Shown here: one piece after another, positions 21,600 to 32,249 of the stretch
Numbering within the stretch: the stretch's first letter is position 1
Layout: every line of letters begins with the position of its first letter
Assembly: GCA_032622095.1 (NCBI GenBank)
Contig: CP136069.1
Coordinates: 87,504,958-87,568,957 of the forward strand
Reading direction: 5' to 3'
Origin: Siphonodentalium dalli
Lineage: Eukaryota; Mollusca; Scaphopoda; Gadilida; Siphonodentaliidae
DNA length: 64,000 bases
Position numbers and translations under genes: made by a program
Notes under the pieces: generated by a model
Seen by the model: the letters and a program-made list of their open reading frames with translations, nothing else
The model's database searches: none
What the model was told of the DNA's origin: nothing

Positions 21600-22059
21600 G
21601 ATGTACCTCAGACAGAACAGACAAGGATATAGGTGAAACTGCACTTTTCATTTTAGTGGCAAGAACCAAACAGAAATTCTGCTGTAAATAACCGATATTT
21701 TAAGTTATTATGTGCAGAATTAGAGGACTTATCAATTTTTTGTGTGGATACCGAAAATATCATGAAAGACCGAGAGAAGTGAAGATTAGTCCTGGTCACG
21801 AATGAGATAGTTTTCAGTATGCATTAAAAAAACACACTAGATTTTCTTTATAACATACATGATTTAACAGAAAATTGCCAATTTAACGACAAATTTTCTC
21901 ATAAATGCATTCAGTCGTTCGACAAAAGCCAGTAGCTGTTCACACACCAAGTTTTATTTCACAGTTCACAACATACTTTGATTGACATTCTCATAAATGT
22001 CACTGAATTTCAAAATAAGATTGATCTTTATTACAACTGTAACAACTGGAAACATATTC
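21600..22059. other. intron, nothing recognised
   Basis: AT-rich intron without recognisable exon or repeat family. Confidence 0.4.
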
Positions 22060-22800
22060 CATGTAGCATTCAACCAACATCGCCAAAAATCTCAAGCAAA
22101 TTGACCATACCATGCCACAGAAAACATCATTTGAACTATGCTCAATTGTAAATATTTACAGTAGTGCATCTGCGTCCACGGTGATGTCCCAACGACTGGA
22201 CAACCGTCAGACCGAATAAACGCACACGCATAGACGAGGAACCCCCAAGATACACCAAAGCATGTATCACAGAAGATAATTTCTCAACATACCGCAACAT
22301 AAGGAACCAAATCACCAAGAAACTTAAACTTCACTCCACCTGGAATTCCTTGAATCCTGCGTGCTACACGGAGTAAGCCCGAGAGGACTCTCTGTGATAC
22401 TGCCCTCACCGAAAGGGCCCATCCCTGATCTCGAAAAAGAACGTCTGGAAGAAATTTTGTCAAGCAGACATACACCACAACAGGAACACCCTGGTAGTAT
22501 TTCAATACAATCTACCTGATCACGATCATGGAGACCTATCATATCGTATCATTGACATAATTAAAATTGCCATCCAGAAAGCATGAGGGGACTTCAAATA
22601 AGAAAAACACGTGAGATCCACACCCTCCAAACACTGACCCCACTTGGCTTGAACAGGAAGGTCTTTTTAGTTTCCCCCCCCCCCCCCCCCCCCCCCACAC
22701 CCCCCCCCCCCCCCTTTGTAAATATTTACATCTCGATCGGGACGCAAATTATTTCGCCATTGAGAGTCATTCAACTCTCGTCCGGATAGGTTGACAATTA
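22060..22800. repeat. family I dispersed repeat, copy 3, split
   Basis: Left part (ATGTAGCATTCAACCAACATC...TGTAAATATTTACA) to 22160. Right part (TCTCGATCGGGACGCAAATT, CATTGAGAGTCATTCAACTC) from 22731. The 22161-22715 insertion separates them. Confidence 0.7.
22161..22715 (+). pseudogene. retroelement 3' fragment with 15-bp target duplication
   Basis: Insertion of 555 bp flanked by identical 15-mers TTGTAAATATTTACA (22146-22160 and 22716-22730). The plus strand has broken coding similarity across at least two frames: R-N-Q-I-T-K-K-L-K-L, then L-E-F-L-E-S-C-V-L-H-G-V-S-P-R-G-L, and near the end R-E-I-H-T-L-Q-T-L-T-P-L-G-L-N. The last motif resembles the C-terminal end of GIY-YIG-bearing Penelope-like or related retroelements, from family memory and unconfirmed. 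An interrupted C-tract of about 40 follows, then the target duplication. Frameshifts and stops make it inactive. 5' truncation and a long target duplication fit target-primed insertion. Confidence 0.6.
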
Positions 22801-23087
22801 TTTTGCGCACCCACCCTCCCACCCAATATTTCTGCCTCAGTTTTGGGAGGAGGTACCACTTGTGCTAACACTATACTTAGTGTGTTTAAGGTCTAGATAT
22901 GAAAGACCAGGATCCCATGGTTGGCACTTGGGTGGTACAAAAAAAGAGGCTTCACCAATAACAAGCAAGCTGAAGGTCCATAAACAAGTTTTTGACTACC
23001 TGCTTCTTTATTGATTAATAAAAGGCAGTCATTAAGGCAAACCTGTCTTGTTATTAATGCAACCCGGTGGGATAAATAACTACTTTG

Positions 23088-23194
23088 AGTGAGAGCTTTC
23101 CGATGAATGGCAACAAGCCATATTTCCGACTAAATCCTGAAAAGTTACCCATAATTCTGATGTGGTTAAGGGGTCAATTACTTAGGACATTACA
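23088..23194. mobile_element. family A MITE, right arm only
   Basis: GAGAGCTTTCCGATGAATGG through ATTACTTAGGACATTAC. No left arm. Confidence 0.75.
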
Positions 23195-23467
23195 ACTAAT
23201 AATGACATGATCTGTTGTCTGTGTTAAACTGTTCACACTGGTGTGTTGCATTATAACACAGAGCTTCTGATTGCAGCTAATAAGTTTGATATTGAAATAA
23301 ATGCAATATTGAAAATCCATCTACTGTAATAAAATATTTCTACAAAATGTAAAATATCAACAACTGAAACTTTATTGACTTAAATACAAATCAAATTCCC
23401 TTGCTTTGCAGACAGACGCCATCTTTTATCAATTGAAAACAAGAAATGACATGATGCATTTGCTTAA

Positions 23468-24974
23468 CCTCTTTGCTGCAATGATGTCCATAACTATTAC
23501 GGACAGGGTTCCTGCACCTATTATCATATGAAATTCAAGGGTTTTCAAGGAGTGTAGGGGGCCAAAATTCAAGGGTTTTCAAGGAGGCATATACTCAAAT
23601 TTCAAGGGTTTTCAAGGACAGTCATGTGTCAAGAATCAATATGTAAATAGTATTCGACCTTGTTTCTGTGAATCTGTCACAGTGTGGTAGTACAGGTACA
23701 GTCTTACTACTGTAACTAATATATTTCTACATCAACTTGTCATCAAGCTGCACAAGTGGTCTCAATTCAAAATCAATTTGCACTATCTGGTTTATGCAAG
23801 TTACTGATCCCAAAGTATAGCCATATTGAAACAATATTTTGTTTGTCCGCACTGCTCCATATACATGTACTTTGGGCATAGATCATTAAATCATATCTTG
23901 ATCCATTTAATTTGTTTGAGAATTATAAAATAAATTCACTGATAAATGTAAACAGTCTTGAAAATGCCAAGAAAAATATGCTATCTACAATTCTACATGA
24001 TACTAAATGTGGTTCATATTGTAGCAATGAGTATTATATTGAAAAGTAGTTATTTTTAATTAGATAATGATAGGACAAGCAAATTATTGTTTCATTATGG
24101 CCTATAGGTGATTTCAAAATACATAAATTATGTATAATGAATGACGATGATACTGATGTATATTCTAATTGACAATGTGCACGGAAGGCCCAATTATTGT
24201 TTCTAGTGGCTGTGTGTGTAAAACCTTTGATTGTATATTGAAACACTTTTATACCAACCAATTCATGGTGATTTCGCAGACAATAGCGAAAAATAGCGCA
24301 GGGTTTTCCCCGGCCGCATCACGTATTCCTACACTAACACATCTTATATGGTATGCGCGACATGATTAGTGGAAAATAGAGAACCGAAGTAGTGACAACC
24401 AATCAGAGAGCCGCTTACATCAGCATGCACAAGTCTAAATGAACCGACGTAAACAGACGGAACCCAGCGGAAATTACCAAAGTGTTACTCTTCTTGGTTC
24501 CGTATTACGGAGCACCGCGAGTTATATTAATTTAACTTCATTACGCGATCGGCGAGAATTGGATTTTTCCAGGGTTTTCAAGGACTCTGAGGAGGGGTTG
24601 AGAATTCCAGGGTTTTCAAGGGTCCTTGCAAACTCATTTTCTAATTCCAGGGTTTTCAAGGAATTCAAGGAGTCGCGGGTACCCTGACGGACGATAAAGT
24701 GCAAGTATGACCTGTAGGTACTATGGACCTACTTTAGCACACAAGCAGTAGGCCATTAATCATAACTGAAACTCAGAGATTCGTGCATCAAAATAAATGT
24801 ATCTCGAAGATTCAAACAGTGTATGATGTTCCAAGATTGTGAACGATAATAGCCTTTCAACTGAGTCAGTTTTATGGTTCTTGAGATATTCTCTTTATAT
24901 TTGTCCAGTGGAAAATGGCAATATTGTCAACAGCCCAGCACATGACGTCATAACATCATTTAGCAGCAAAGAGG
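23468..24974. mobile_element. TTAA-flanked element interrupted by a hAT-like element
   Basis: Inverted ends CCTCTTTGCTGC, with TTAA immediately outside on both sides (23464-23467 and 24975-24978), the piggyBac signature. Without the inner element it is about 320 bp. Confidence 0.75.
23504..24686. mobile_element. 1.2-kb hAT-like element with CAAGGGTTTTCAAGGA repeats
   Basis: Ends CAGGGTTCC and, reverse-complemented, CAGGGTACCC. Subterminal AAGGGTTTTCAAGGA units occur three times at the left and, as CCAGGGTTTTCAAGG, three times at the right. Flanks TTACGGAC and TGACGGAC match at seven of eight positions if the end is set one base in. No transposase. Confidence 0.7.
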
Positions 24975-25136
24975 TTAACTACCATATATGGTATGTGTTG
25001 CGGTCTGTGTTGCATTGAAATTAGAATCTCTGATCTTGTTGTGTGCATTAATGAATAAAACATAACGGACGTACTGCAGCCATCTAAACATCTTAATGTT
25101 ATTGTCTACATACAAATTTCAATACAACACCCCAAC

Positions 25137-25585
25137 CAGGCCTGAGAATAAAGTGCCTGTCATTTGCAGAATGAGGTCCCCAGAGGGTGAATTTAGTGAC
25201 ACTATCACGCATAGCAGGCTAGCATCACTAAATTCACCATATGGGGACCTCATTCTGCTTAGGCCTCATTTTCCCTGGACATTTCTTTATTATCAAATTT
25301 CTACAGAAACTTTTTTAAATAGATTCTATTTCTTTTTTAGTTTAGTTTCTATATATCCCCAAATTGGCAGATGACACATTGCATAATTGAGGTTCACTAT
25401 GAACAATATTCACCATTTGGGAACTTCAATCTGAGTCTAGGTCTCCATAGCAGATGAGGCCATGCAGAATGAGGTCCCAAGAGGGTGAATTTGGTGATGC
25501 TAGCCCACTGTGTGAGATAGCGTCACTAAATTCACCCTCTGGGCACCTCATTCTGCTAATGAGTGGCACTATAATCTCAGGCCTG
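25137..25585. mobile_element. family C hAT-like element, complete short form
   Basis: Inverted ends CAGGCCTGAGA/TCTCAGGCCTG with exact 8-bp duplications ACCCCAAC at 25129-25136 and 25586-25593. Two foldback modules (GAGGTCCCCAGAGGGTGAAT type) flank a spacer that is inverted relative to the copy at 20.66 kb. This copy defines the family's true ends. Confidence 0.9.
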
Positions 25586-26032
25586 ACCCCAACGCACAAT
25601 GCAACAGATTCCTCTGAACACTCTTCAGACATTCTTCATCCCTAGTAAATGTATATTCAGGGCTGGTGCTGGACCAAAATTTTCTCTTGACAAAAGGACT
25701 TGCCAAATTGAAATGCGGGTCTAATTGGGGAATATTAAGAAAAAAAATTTCAGTTTTTATCTTTATCATAAGTTGAGAAAACAAACAGGAACAAGTAAAA
25801 TATCAATTTTGCAAACGGTGAAGCAAAACAATATTGAATGTTCAATATTATCACAACTAGTAATTCTCCTTCATACGTTCATACAGAAATCTTCGGGAGT
25901 GAAAATGTTAACAGAGCATATTACTGGAAATAGGTCGTTGTGTGTTCCCTCTGATTTCTTCCCTCTCTATTTTGGAGAATTCCTCTCATCCACACATAAA
26001 TGTGAGGATGAGAGTATGAATTCTTACATATA

Positions 26033-26245
26033 CAGTAATGCCCTAAATAATCAATTCCTTAACCACAGAAGAATTATGGGTAATTTTTCAGGATATAGTA
26101 TGAAATATGGCTTGTTGCCCTTCATCGGGAAAGCTCTCAGTGAGAGCTTTCCGATGAATGGCAACAAGCCATATTTCCGACTAAATCCTGAAAGTTACCC
26201 ATAATTCTGCTGTGGTTAAGGAGTTGATTATTTAGGGCATTACTG
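26033..26245. mobile_element. family A palindromic MITE, full length
   Basis: CAGTAATGCCC...GGGCATTACTG, 213 bp, TA on each side (26031-26032 and 26246-26247). One of the best preserved copies. Confidence 0.9.
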
Positions 26246-26304
26246 TACATGTAATGTTTTATTATTTGTCTGTGGCAAATGATATAGAACTTATATACCA
26301 TCTT

Positions 26305-26574
26305 TAAAGACATATTATGGACTTGTTCGGGTGTGTGAAACTGATAAGTTAGTATTCAGGCGCAATGCAAACTAGAGGAATGTAGCATTCGACCAACATC
26401 GCAGAAAATCTCAAGCAAATTGACCATACCACGCACAGAAAACATTGTCTAAACTATGCCCAATTGTAAATATTTACAACTTGATCAGGACAACTGTCGT
26501 CGATAAATTAACAAAAATTATTTCGCCATTGAGAGTCACTCAACTCTCGTTTGGATAGGTTGACAATTATTTTG
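26305..26574. repeat. family I dispersed repeat, copy 4
   Basis: AAAGACATATTATGGACTTG to GGTTGACAATTATTTTGC, the most complete copy. It runs directly into the family A right arm. Confidence 0.7.
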
Positions 26575-26681
26575 CTGAGAGCTTTCCGATGAATGACAAC
26601 AAGCCATATTTCCGACTAAATCCTGAAAAATTACCCATAATTCTGCTGTGGTTAGGACTCAATTATTTAGGGCTTTAGAGT
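26575..26681. mobile_element. family A MITE, right arm only
   Basis: TGAGAGCTTTCCGATGAATG to ATTATTTAGGGCTTTA. It ends about 35 bp from the donor of the MAM exon at 26717. Confidence 0.75.
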
Positions 26682-26716
26682 AGTATATAATATTCAGGAC
26701 ATAAAACAATTCTTAC

Positions 26717-27031
26717 CTTTGCAATCTCCTTCTCTAATGGAAATATCATCAATGGCTATAGATGCCAAATAGTTTGGTGACCCTGATTTGTCAGCAAACA
26801 CAATGGTGAAGTTGTCGTTGACAGGTAAGGTAAGACAGCCATAGTTCCATTTGATGTTTTGGGTAGTCCAGAATATCTTGTTATCTAACGTTGCATTATC
26901 CGAGTCAACAACAGACACTTCAATCCTGTACTGAGACTCTCTAGCCTTGTAATAGAACTGGAGATATTTCTGCACGCTAGAACCATAGTTGTAAGTCAGT
27001 GGACGGTTATAATATATCTGGTAGTAATAAC
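26717..27031 (-). CDS. MAM domain 1, second-half exon
   Basis: Phase 1-1 exon of 315 nt. After the acceptor TTTTTATAG it reads G-Y-Y-Y-Q-I-Y-Y-N-R-P-L-T-Y-N-Y-G, then YLQFYYKARESQYRIEVSVV, NIKWNYGCLTLPVNDNFTIV and SPNYLASIAIDDISIREGDC. This is the second part of a MAM domain with its buried hydrophobic strands, the conserved third cysteine (YGC) and the terminal 'IAIDDIS...G.C'. The donor AAAG|GTAAGA lies at 26716-26715. It continues the half-MAM at 28285-28401 exactly (D-H-T-T-A-T-G / Y-Y-Y) and splices on to the MAM 2 exon at 21534 (E-G-D-C-K-D-G-I-D). Confidence 0.93.
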
Positions 27032-27944
27032 CTATAAAAAAGTGTAAATAACATATGTACAATGATTGAAATGAGGAAAAACGGCAACATCATATCAATT
27101 GTCAATCGATACTAAATAATTCATTATCTATATTTTAGATCTAATTTCAGAGATTAATGTACATTTACTCGATATTCTAATGATGTAGATTTGATCATAC
27201 AAAACTGATATTCTGTTTTTCAGACATTTCCATCACAAATTTAGCTAGACACATTTCAACTTATATTTGACATTTCCCATTGTTATTTCTGATAATATTA
27301 TAGTTTTCGTTTTGGTTTGTTTAAATTGTATGGTGGTTCTCATAAGAAATAACTCTTGTTTAGAAGAACACATTGGTCAAGGTTTCTGCATTAAAAAGCT
27401 GTTTTCAAAATATTCAGTCCTCGAAATTGGTCATGGCAATAAGCAATGCCATTGAAAATTACGTGGCAAACATGTTGAATCTAACATGCCACAGCATTAT
27501 TAAAGTTTGCTGTGGGACAATTTTCATAATTTTGAGCGATCAATATTCTTTTTTTTTTTTTTTTATAATTTATTCATCTTTTTTGTTACAATTTGTTCAA
27601 ACATTTACATAAAGTGTATATAAATATATATTTTCAACAATTGAGTTGAGTCACAGCAGCCCAATCGAAGAGATGCGGAAAACCATATACATATAGCTCT
27701 CCGAGTCTACCCAAACAGGCAGCTGAAACACAAGGTAATTAAGTTACAAATTGTGAGGAAAGACACAATGTTCATATTACTGTTAATTTGGCTGGGGGGA
27801 TCAATATTCTTAAATAAAATTAAATGTATTCTACTTAAAAGAATTACATTTGGATTTAAAATCAATGTAAAAATTAAGAATTTTTTTACACAGACACTTA
27901 AAGCACAAGGGATCAATCTTAATCCTTCTACAACTAGAGCTTCT
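27032..27944. other. intron, nothing recognised
   Basis: AT-rich intron within MAM 1, including a T-tract near 27548. Apparent frames of 79-111 codons at 27.4-28.0 kb are Phe/Ile-rich and lack domain features. Confidence 0.45.
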
Positions 27945-28164
27945 TGAAATTTTGCAATAACCCTGTGCCAATGTATTCTCTTATATATGTGAGTCTCCCA
28001 TAGGGAGCTTCGCATGTATAAGATAAAACATTGGCTTAACAATATTTACCTTGACCTTGTAAGCCAATGCATTCTCTTACAAAATGGGAGACTCGCACAT
28101 ATAAGAGAATGCATTGGCACCGGATCTTTAATGCTGCAACAGTGCAGCTCCGGCCATGAAAGCG
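27945..28164. mobile_element. family D piggyBac-like MITE, 5' eroded
   Basis: Two foldback segments around CAATATTTACCTTGACCTTG. The right end GGCCATGAAAGCG is followed by TTAA at 28165-28168. Confidence 0.75.
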
Positions 28165-28284
28165 TTAAATTAGCTCATGAAATGTCTATAAGGAACTAAA
28201 ATACTTTCTAAATTCCTAAATTCCTAAACTCTCAAAGAGTTTCAATGCAGATATCGATATTACAAAAAATACTGAGAAGAATAC

Positions 28285-28401
28285 CTGTTGCAGTTGTGTG
28301 ATCATTATTGGGCCATTGATAGGAATAACTTCTCATTCTACCACCACTATAGGAAATTGATCCACAGTCATCCTGCTCGAATGTACAGTTGTCAATCGTT
28401 T
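28285..28401 (-). CDS. MAM domain 1, first-half exon
   Basis: Phase 1-1 exon of 117 nt following TTATTTTCAG. It reads (E)-T-I-D-N-C-T-F-E-Q-D-D-C-G, then SYSGGRMRSYSYQWPNNDHT and T-A-T, with donor ACAG|GTATTC. The C-x-F-E...C-G start and the W...DHT end are the diagnostic N-terminal MAM pattern, in a short form of about 39 residues. It splices from the SRCR exon at 36078 (C-Y-M-P-E-T-I-D-N-C) and into the exon at 27031. Confidence 0.92.
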
Positions 28402-28481
28402 CTGAAAATAAAAATGAAAATATAAAAAAAAACACGAGAAGCTCAAGCTGACATTGAGATGGTATTATAAGGAGTGGTTAA

Positions 28482-29318
28482 CTCATTTGGGACGTGATTC
28501 TTTTGAGAAAACATTACTCACAGACGAGATTGTTTGCAGAAATGCTTACTTTTATATAAATTTATAGCAATTTATGCGTTTATTCAATGTTGAATCAGAC
28601 CATTTGCCATGGCAGATTACTCTGCGTGACAACTCATACTATATGGGCGATCATCCATAGTCTATAAATCTTCTAGAAATTTTGGGTAGATGCCATAGCA
28701 ACCTATTTTCAGAAATGTATGTGTTTGGGGGCTGTAATTTCGCTATATGACGATATGTCTACGACATTTTGAATCAAATATAAATTATTTCCGAAGTTAA
28801 ATGATCCAGGAATATTTTGCCAACATCTGGAACTAGCCTTGCTCGAAAATCACCCAACACCAACAGAGGGCGCCATTCAAAATGGCCACCAAAGCCGTTA
28901 AAATGCTTACTTTTATATCATTTTATAGCAATGTATGCGTTAATTTAATGCTGGGTCAGAACATTTGTCATGACAGAATTCTCCATGTGACAACTCGTAA
29001 TATATATATTGGTGATCATCCGTAGTGTATAAATCTTCCTAAAAATTTGGGTAGATACCACCAAATTGCGACCAGTTAACATGGCAACCGATTTTCGGAA
29101 AATTATGTGTTTGGGGGCTGTATTTCGCTATACGAGATGTCTGCATGCGACATTTTGAATCAAATGTAATTAATTTCCAAAGAAATAGGATCCAGGAATA
29201 GAATCATGGCACGCGACCCCCACATGACGCAAAAAATAGGTTACATCTTCCTGGACCCCTCGCTGAGTGATCGGCCTATATTGAATACATGTTACTGTGC
29301 GCAAACGTCCTAAATGAG
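28482..29318. mobile_element. 837-bp TTAA-flanked element with internal duplication
   Basis: Inverted ends CTCATTTGGGACG and (reverse-complemented) CTCATTTAGGACG. TTAA lies at 28478-28481 and 29319-29322. Inside, a block starting AAATGCTTACTTTTATATNA occurs at about 28533 and 28898, with shared TTTGGGGGCTGTA and GACATTTTGAATCAAAT. This is a tandem duplication of about 365 bp. No coding frame. Confidence 0.75.
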
Positions 29319-29322
29319 TTAA

Positions 29323-29889
29323 CTATATCAATCTTGTATAGCTTAACTGAACCTTTTCTTTAGTAAATGAGTTTTCTCACCCAGTTATTAAAGTGTGTAT
29401 TGGAATGGTCTATTATTAATTTGAAGGGGGTTCAGGATACATAAGCAGAAGGCAGACAGTGTAATAAGTGGTGTGAAATGTTCAGATAATAAGTTCCGCA
29501 AACGACATTATTATCTGTACAATTTCCTTTTAGGGATTACTGGTCAATGAATATTTATTAACCATTTCTATACTATTTTAAGCATCATTGACAAGTAGTT
29601 ATCCCATAGGAAATGTACAGATAATAAGTTCAACAAACGGTCATAGGTTGTTTTTTTTTAACTTATTATCTAAACATTTACCTCAGTAAATGGGACCCCC
29701 TCTGTACTTTTATTTATCTATTGTCTCCTTATATTACTTGAACATCCCTGCAAATTAATTAATAGACCATTCCGAAGTACACTTGTTAACCGACAGGGAG
29801 AATCCATTTGGTATAGAAAGGGTTAAAGACAGTGTTAAGAGCTGCCTCATGCCTCATTGAGGCTAAATGGCAGTTCCATTAATTAACTA
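29323..29889. repeat. dispersed repeat fragments
   Basis: CAGATAATAAGTTCNRCAAA-type segments near 29475 and 29610, and a CATTCCGAAGTACAC...GGGAGAATCCATTTGGTATA block near 29768. The block recurs near 30915-30980 and, inverted, near 34580-34650. No exon. Confidence 0.45.
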
Positions 29890-30258
29890 CAGTAATGCCC
29901 TAAATAATCGACTCTTAACCACAGCAGAATTATGGGTAACTTTTCAGGATTTAGACAGAAATATGGCTTAATTATTGCCATTCATCGGAAAGCTATACTG
30001 CATTACTGTAACCCAGTGCTACAGGTTTTGATGATGCCTGACTTTAGGCATTGAGATGTGGAAGCTTGTGTATTATACTCATGTGGGTATCCATGGCATA
30101 TACTCAAGCGAATCATGTGTGAAGTATTGCTTGTGCATTGAGCCATTGTGCGCATATCCGCTGTTGACCATACTGTGTGCTCTGGCATGTTTGGTTGATA
30201 GGGTAAATATTTTCTAACATTGGGAGTTAAGGAGTCGATTATTTAGAGCATTACTGTA
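29890..30258. mobile_element. family A MITE split by about 225 bp
   Basis: Left arm CAGTAATGCCCTAAATAATC to ATCGGAAAGCT (29890-29995). The right tip GTTAAGGAGTCGATTATTTA to GAGCATTACTG is at 30224-30258. The intervening sequence (including ATTGAGATGTGGAAGCTTG) has no recognised family. Confidence 0.65.
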
Positions 30259-30407
30259 GATTGACACAGAGATTAAAGCATGCCAATGTTGCTGTTGGGT
30301 CACATTTCATGAAGGTTGATCAATATCGGACCCAACCTAAGCTGAACACGCACTGTGCCCATTGTTTTTCACTTTCAAATTTTTTATTTCTTACATAGAC
30401 CATACAG

Positions 30408-30760
30408 TCAATGGAAATGCCCCTGCATTCTAATTACATGGCCATGGCATGCAGTTCTACACACCGATGATTGCATTATCAACTGACACAATGACCGATT
30501 GCCCAAAAACATGACATGAGGATACACCAGTAATGTGTTGTCGTTACAAAAGAATGAATAAGTTTTTCTTGTGTATATCTCCTGGATACACAAGGTTCTT
30601 ACATCTTACAGTCCATGGAAACGCCCCTGCATTCTAATTACACGGTCATGGCATGCAGTTCTACACACCGATGATTGCATTATCAACTGACACAATGACC
30701 GATTGCCCAAAAACGGATACACAAGGCTCTTACATCTCGATGTAGGTCTTTCTGTCATAC
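30408..30760. repeat. about 200-bp direct duplication
   Basis: A block starting ACAGTCAATGGAAATGCCCC and containing TCTACACACCGATGATTGCA is followed, about 200 bp on, by a close copy (ACAGTCCATGGAAACGCCCC). Frames on the minus strand repeat accordingly. Confidence 0.75.
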
Positions 30761-31085
30761 TACAACTTGGATCTTTAGCCCATGCTAAATGTCTAAATGT
30801 GTGGGAACCATTCAATCGGATTGAGTACCTTTAACTAAACATTTCCCTCAATAAATATGACTCTTTCTGCACTTTATCTGTCCTCTGCTTATATTACCTG
30901 TATATCCCTCCAAATGAATAATAAACCATTCCAATGTATACTTTTATAACTGAATGGGAGAATCCATTTAGTATAGAAATGGGTAAAAGTGTTTGGCCTC
31001 ATAGTGTTTTTCAGCCAGAACATAACGTAAGCAGGTTGCATTTCACAGATAATGCTCTTGAATGGGAACGGGACCACCCAACTAG

Positions 31086-31165
31086 GGACAACCCGACCTG
31101 ATCAACACAGTATAACCCGACCTGATCAACACAGTATAACCCGACCTGATCAACACAGTATAACC
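31086..31165. repeat. 24-bp tandem repeat
   Basis: Three complete CCCGACCTGATCAACACAGT-ATAA units plus a partial one, nearly identical. Confidence 0.9.
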
Positions 31166-31520
31166 CGACCCTAATAAGTTCTTTACTTTATTTCTTTATT
31201 TAATGTAAAACATATCTGAAACATGGGATAAGACATAGATGTATTTATTACATGATCCTAACCTTATTCCATTCAATAAACCCATTCTATAAATTGTAAT
31301 ATTAAACGTTCGTTTAATAACCGGAAATAGTGCCAGATGACCTTTGACTTCTGGTTTGTCGTCTGTTTACATTCCGTACGCTACGTCTCAAAATACTATG
31401 GCTTCCAAATTTTTCCAACAAATATAATGAATGAAGAGCTTGAAAAGTTATATCATTAAAAATATGCCATTAAATACAAGATTTAAGTATGTTTTGTCTA
31501 GGTTTTGCTTCATGTAATAA

Positions 31521-31678
31521 ATAGAATCTACAACGAGTCCCCAGTTTATAGCAGAATTTACAAAACTTGTCCAGTAAATTAGGTTTGGACCTCGCCAAAG
31601 GCTCGGTCCAGACCTAATTTACTGGACTCAGTATGTAAATTCCGCTATAAACTGGGGACTCGTTGTAGATCCTCTATT
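31521..31678. repeat. foldback repeat
   Basis: Arms ATCTACAACGAGTCCCCAGT and reverse complement, about 75 bp each, around a short CTCGCCAAAGGCTCG centre. Probably a MITE; the target duplication was not resolved. Confidence 0.7.
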
Positions 31679-31712
31679 TGTGATGCATAGGTACTATATA
31701 TAAAATGGAACA

Positions 31713-32198
31713 GAAAAGTCTTTACGTTGTTTCTGATAGTTGTCAGTTAGTCATCATGCACGTTAGAGAATACCCTGTTGTGTATACATGTACACATCTT
31801 TGAGAAAAGTCTTTACTTTGTTTTTGATAGTTGTCAGTTAGTCAGCGTGCATGTTAGAGAATACCCTGTTGTGTGTACATGTACACATCTTTGAGAAAAG
31901 TCTTTACTTTGTTTTTGATAGTTGTCAGCTAGTCATCATGCACGTTAGAGAATGCCCTTGTGTATACATGAACACATCTTTTTGAAAAGTCTTTACTTTA
32001 TTTTTGATAGTTGTCTGTTAGTCATCATGCACATTAGAGAATGCCCTGTTGTGTATACATGTACAAATCTTTGAGAAAAGTCTTTACTTTGTTTTTGTTA
32101 GTTGTCAGTTAGTCATCGTGCATGTTAGAGAATACCCTGTTGTGTGTACAAGTACACATCTTTGAGAAAAGTCTTTACGTTGTTTCTGATAGTTGTCT
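31713..32198. repeat. 91-bp minisatellite, about 5.3 copies
   Basis: Units start GAAAAGTCTTTAC at 31713, 31804, 31895, 31984, 32075 and 32166. Each contains GATAGTTGTCAGTTAGTCAT and CCCTGTTGTGTATACATGTA. Confidence 0.9.
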
Positions 32199-32249
32199 AG
32201 GTTGAATGTGAGAAACAATAAAAGGCCAGCCGACCACAGTGTCCCCCGA

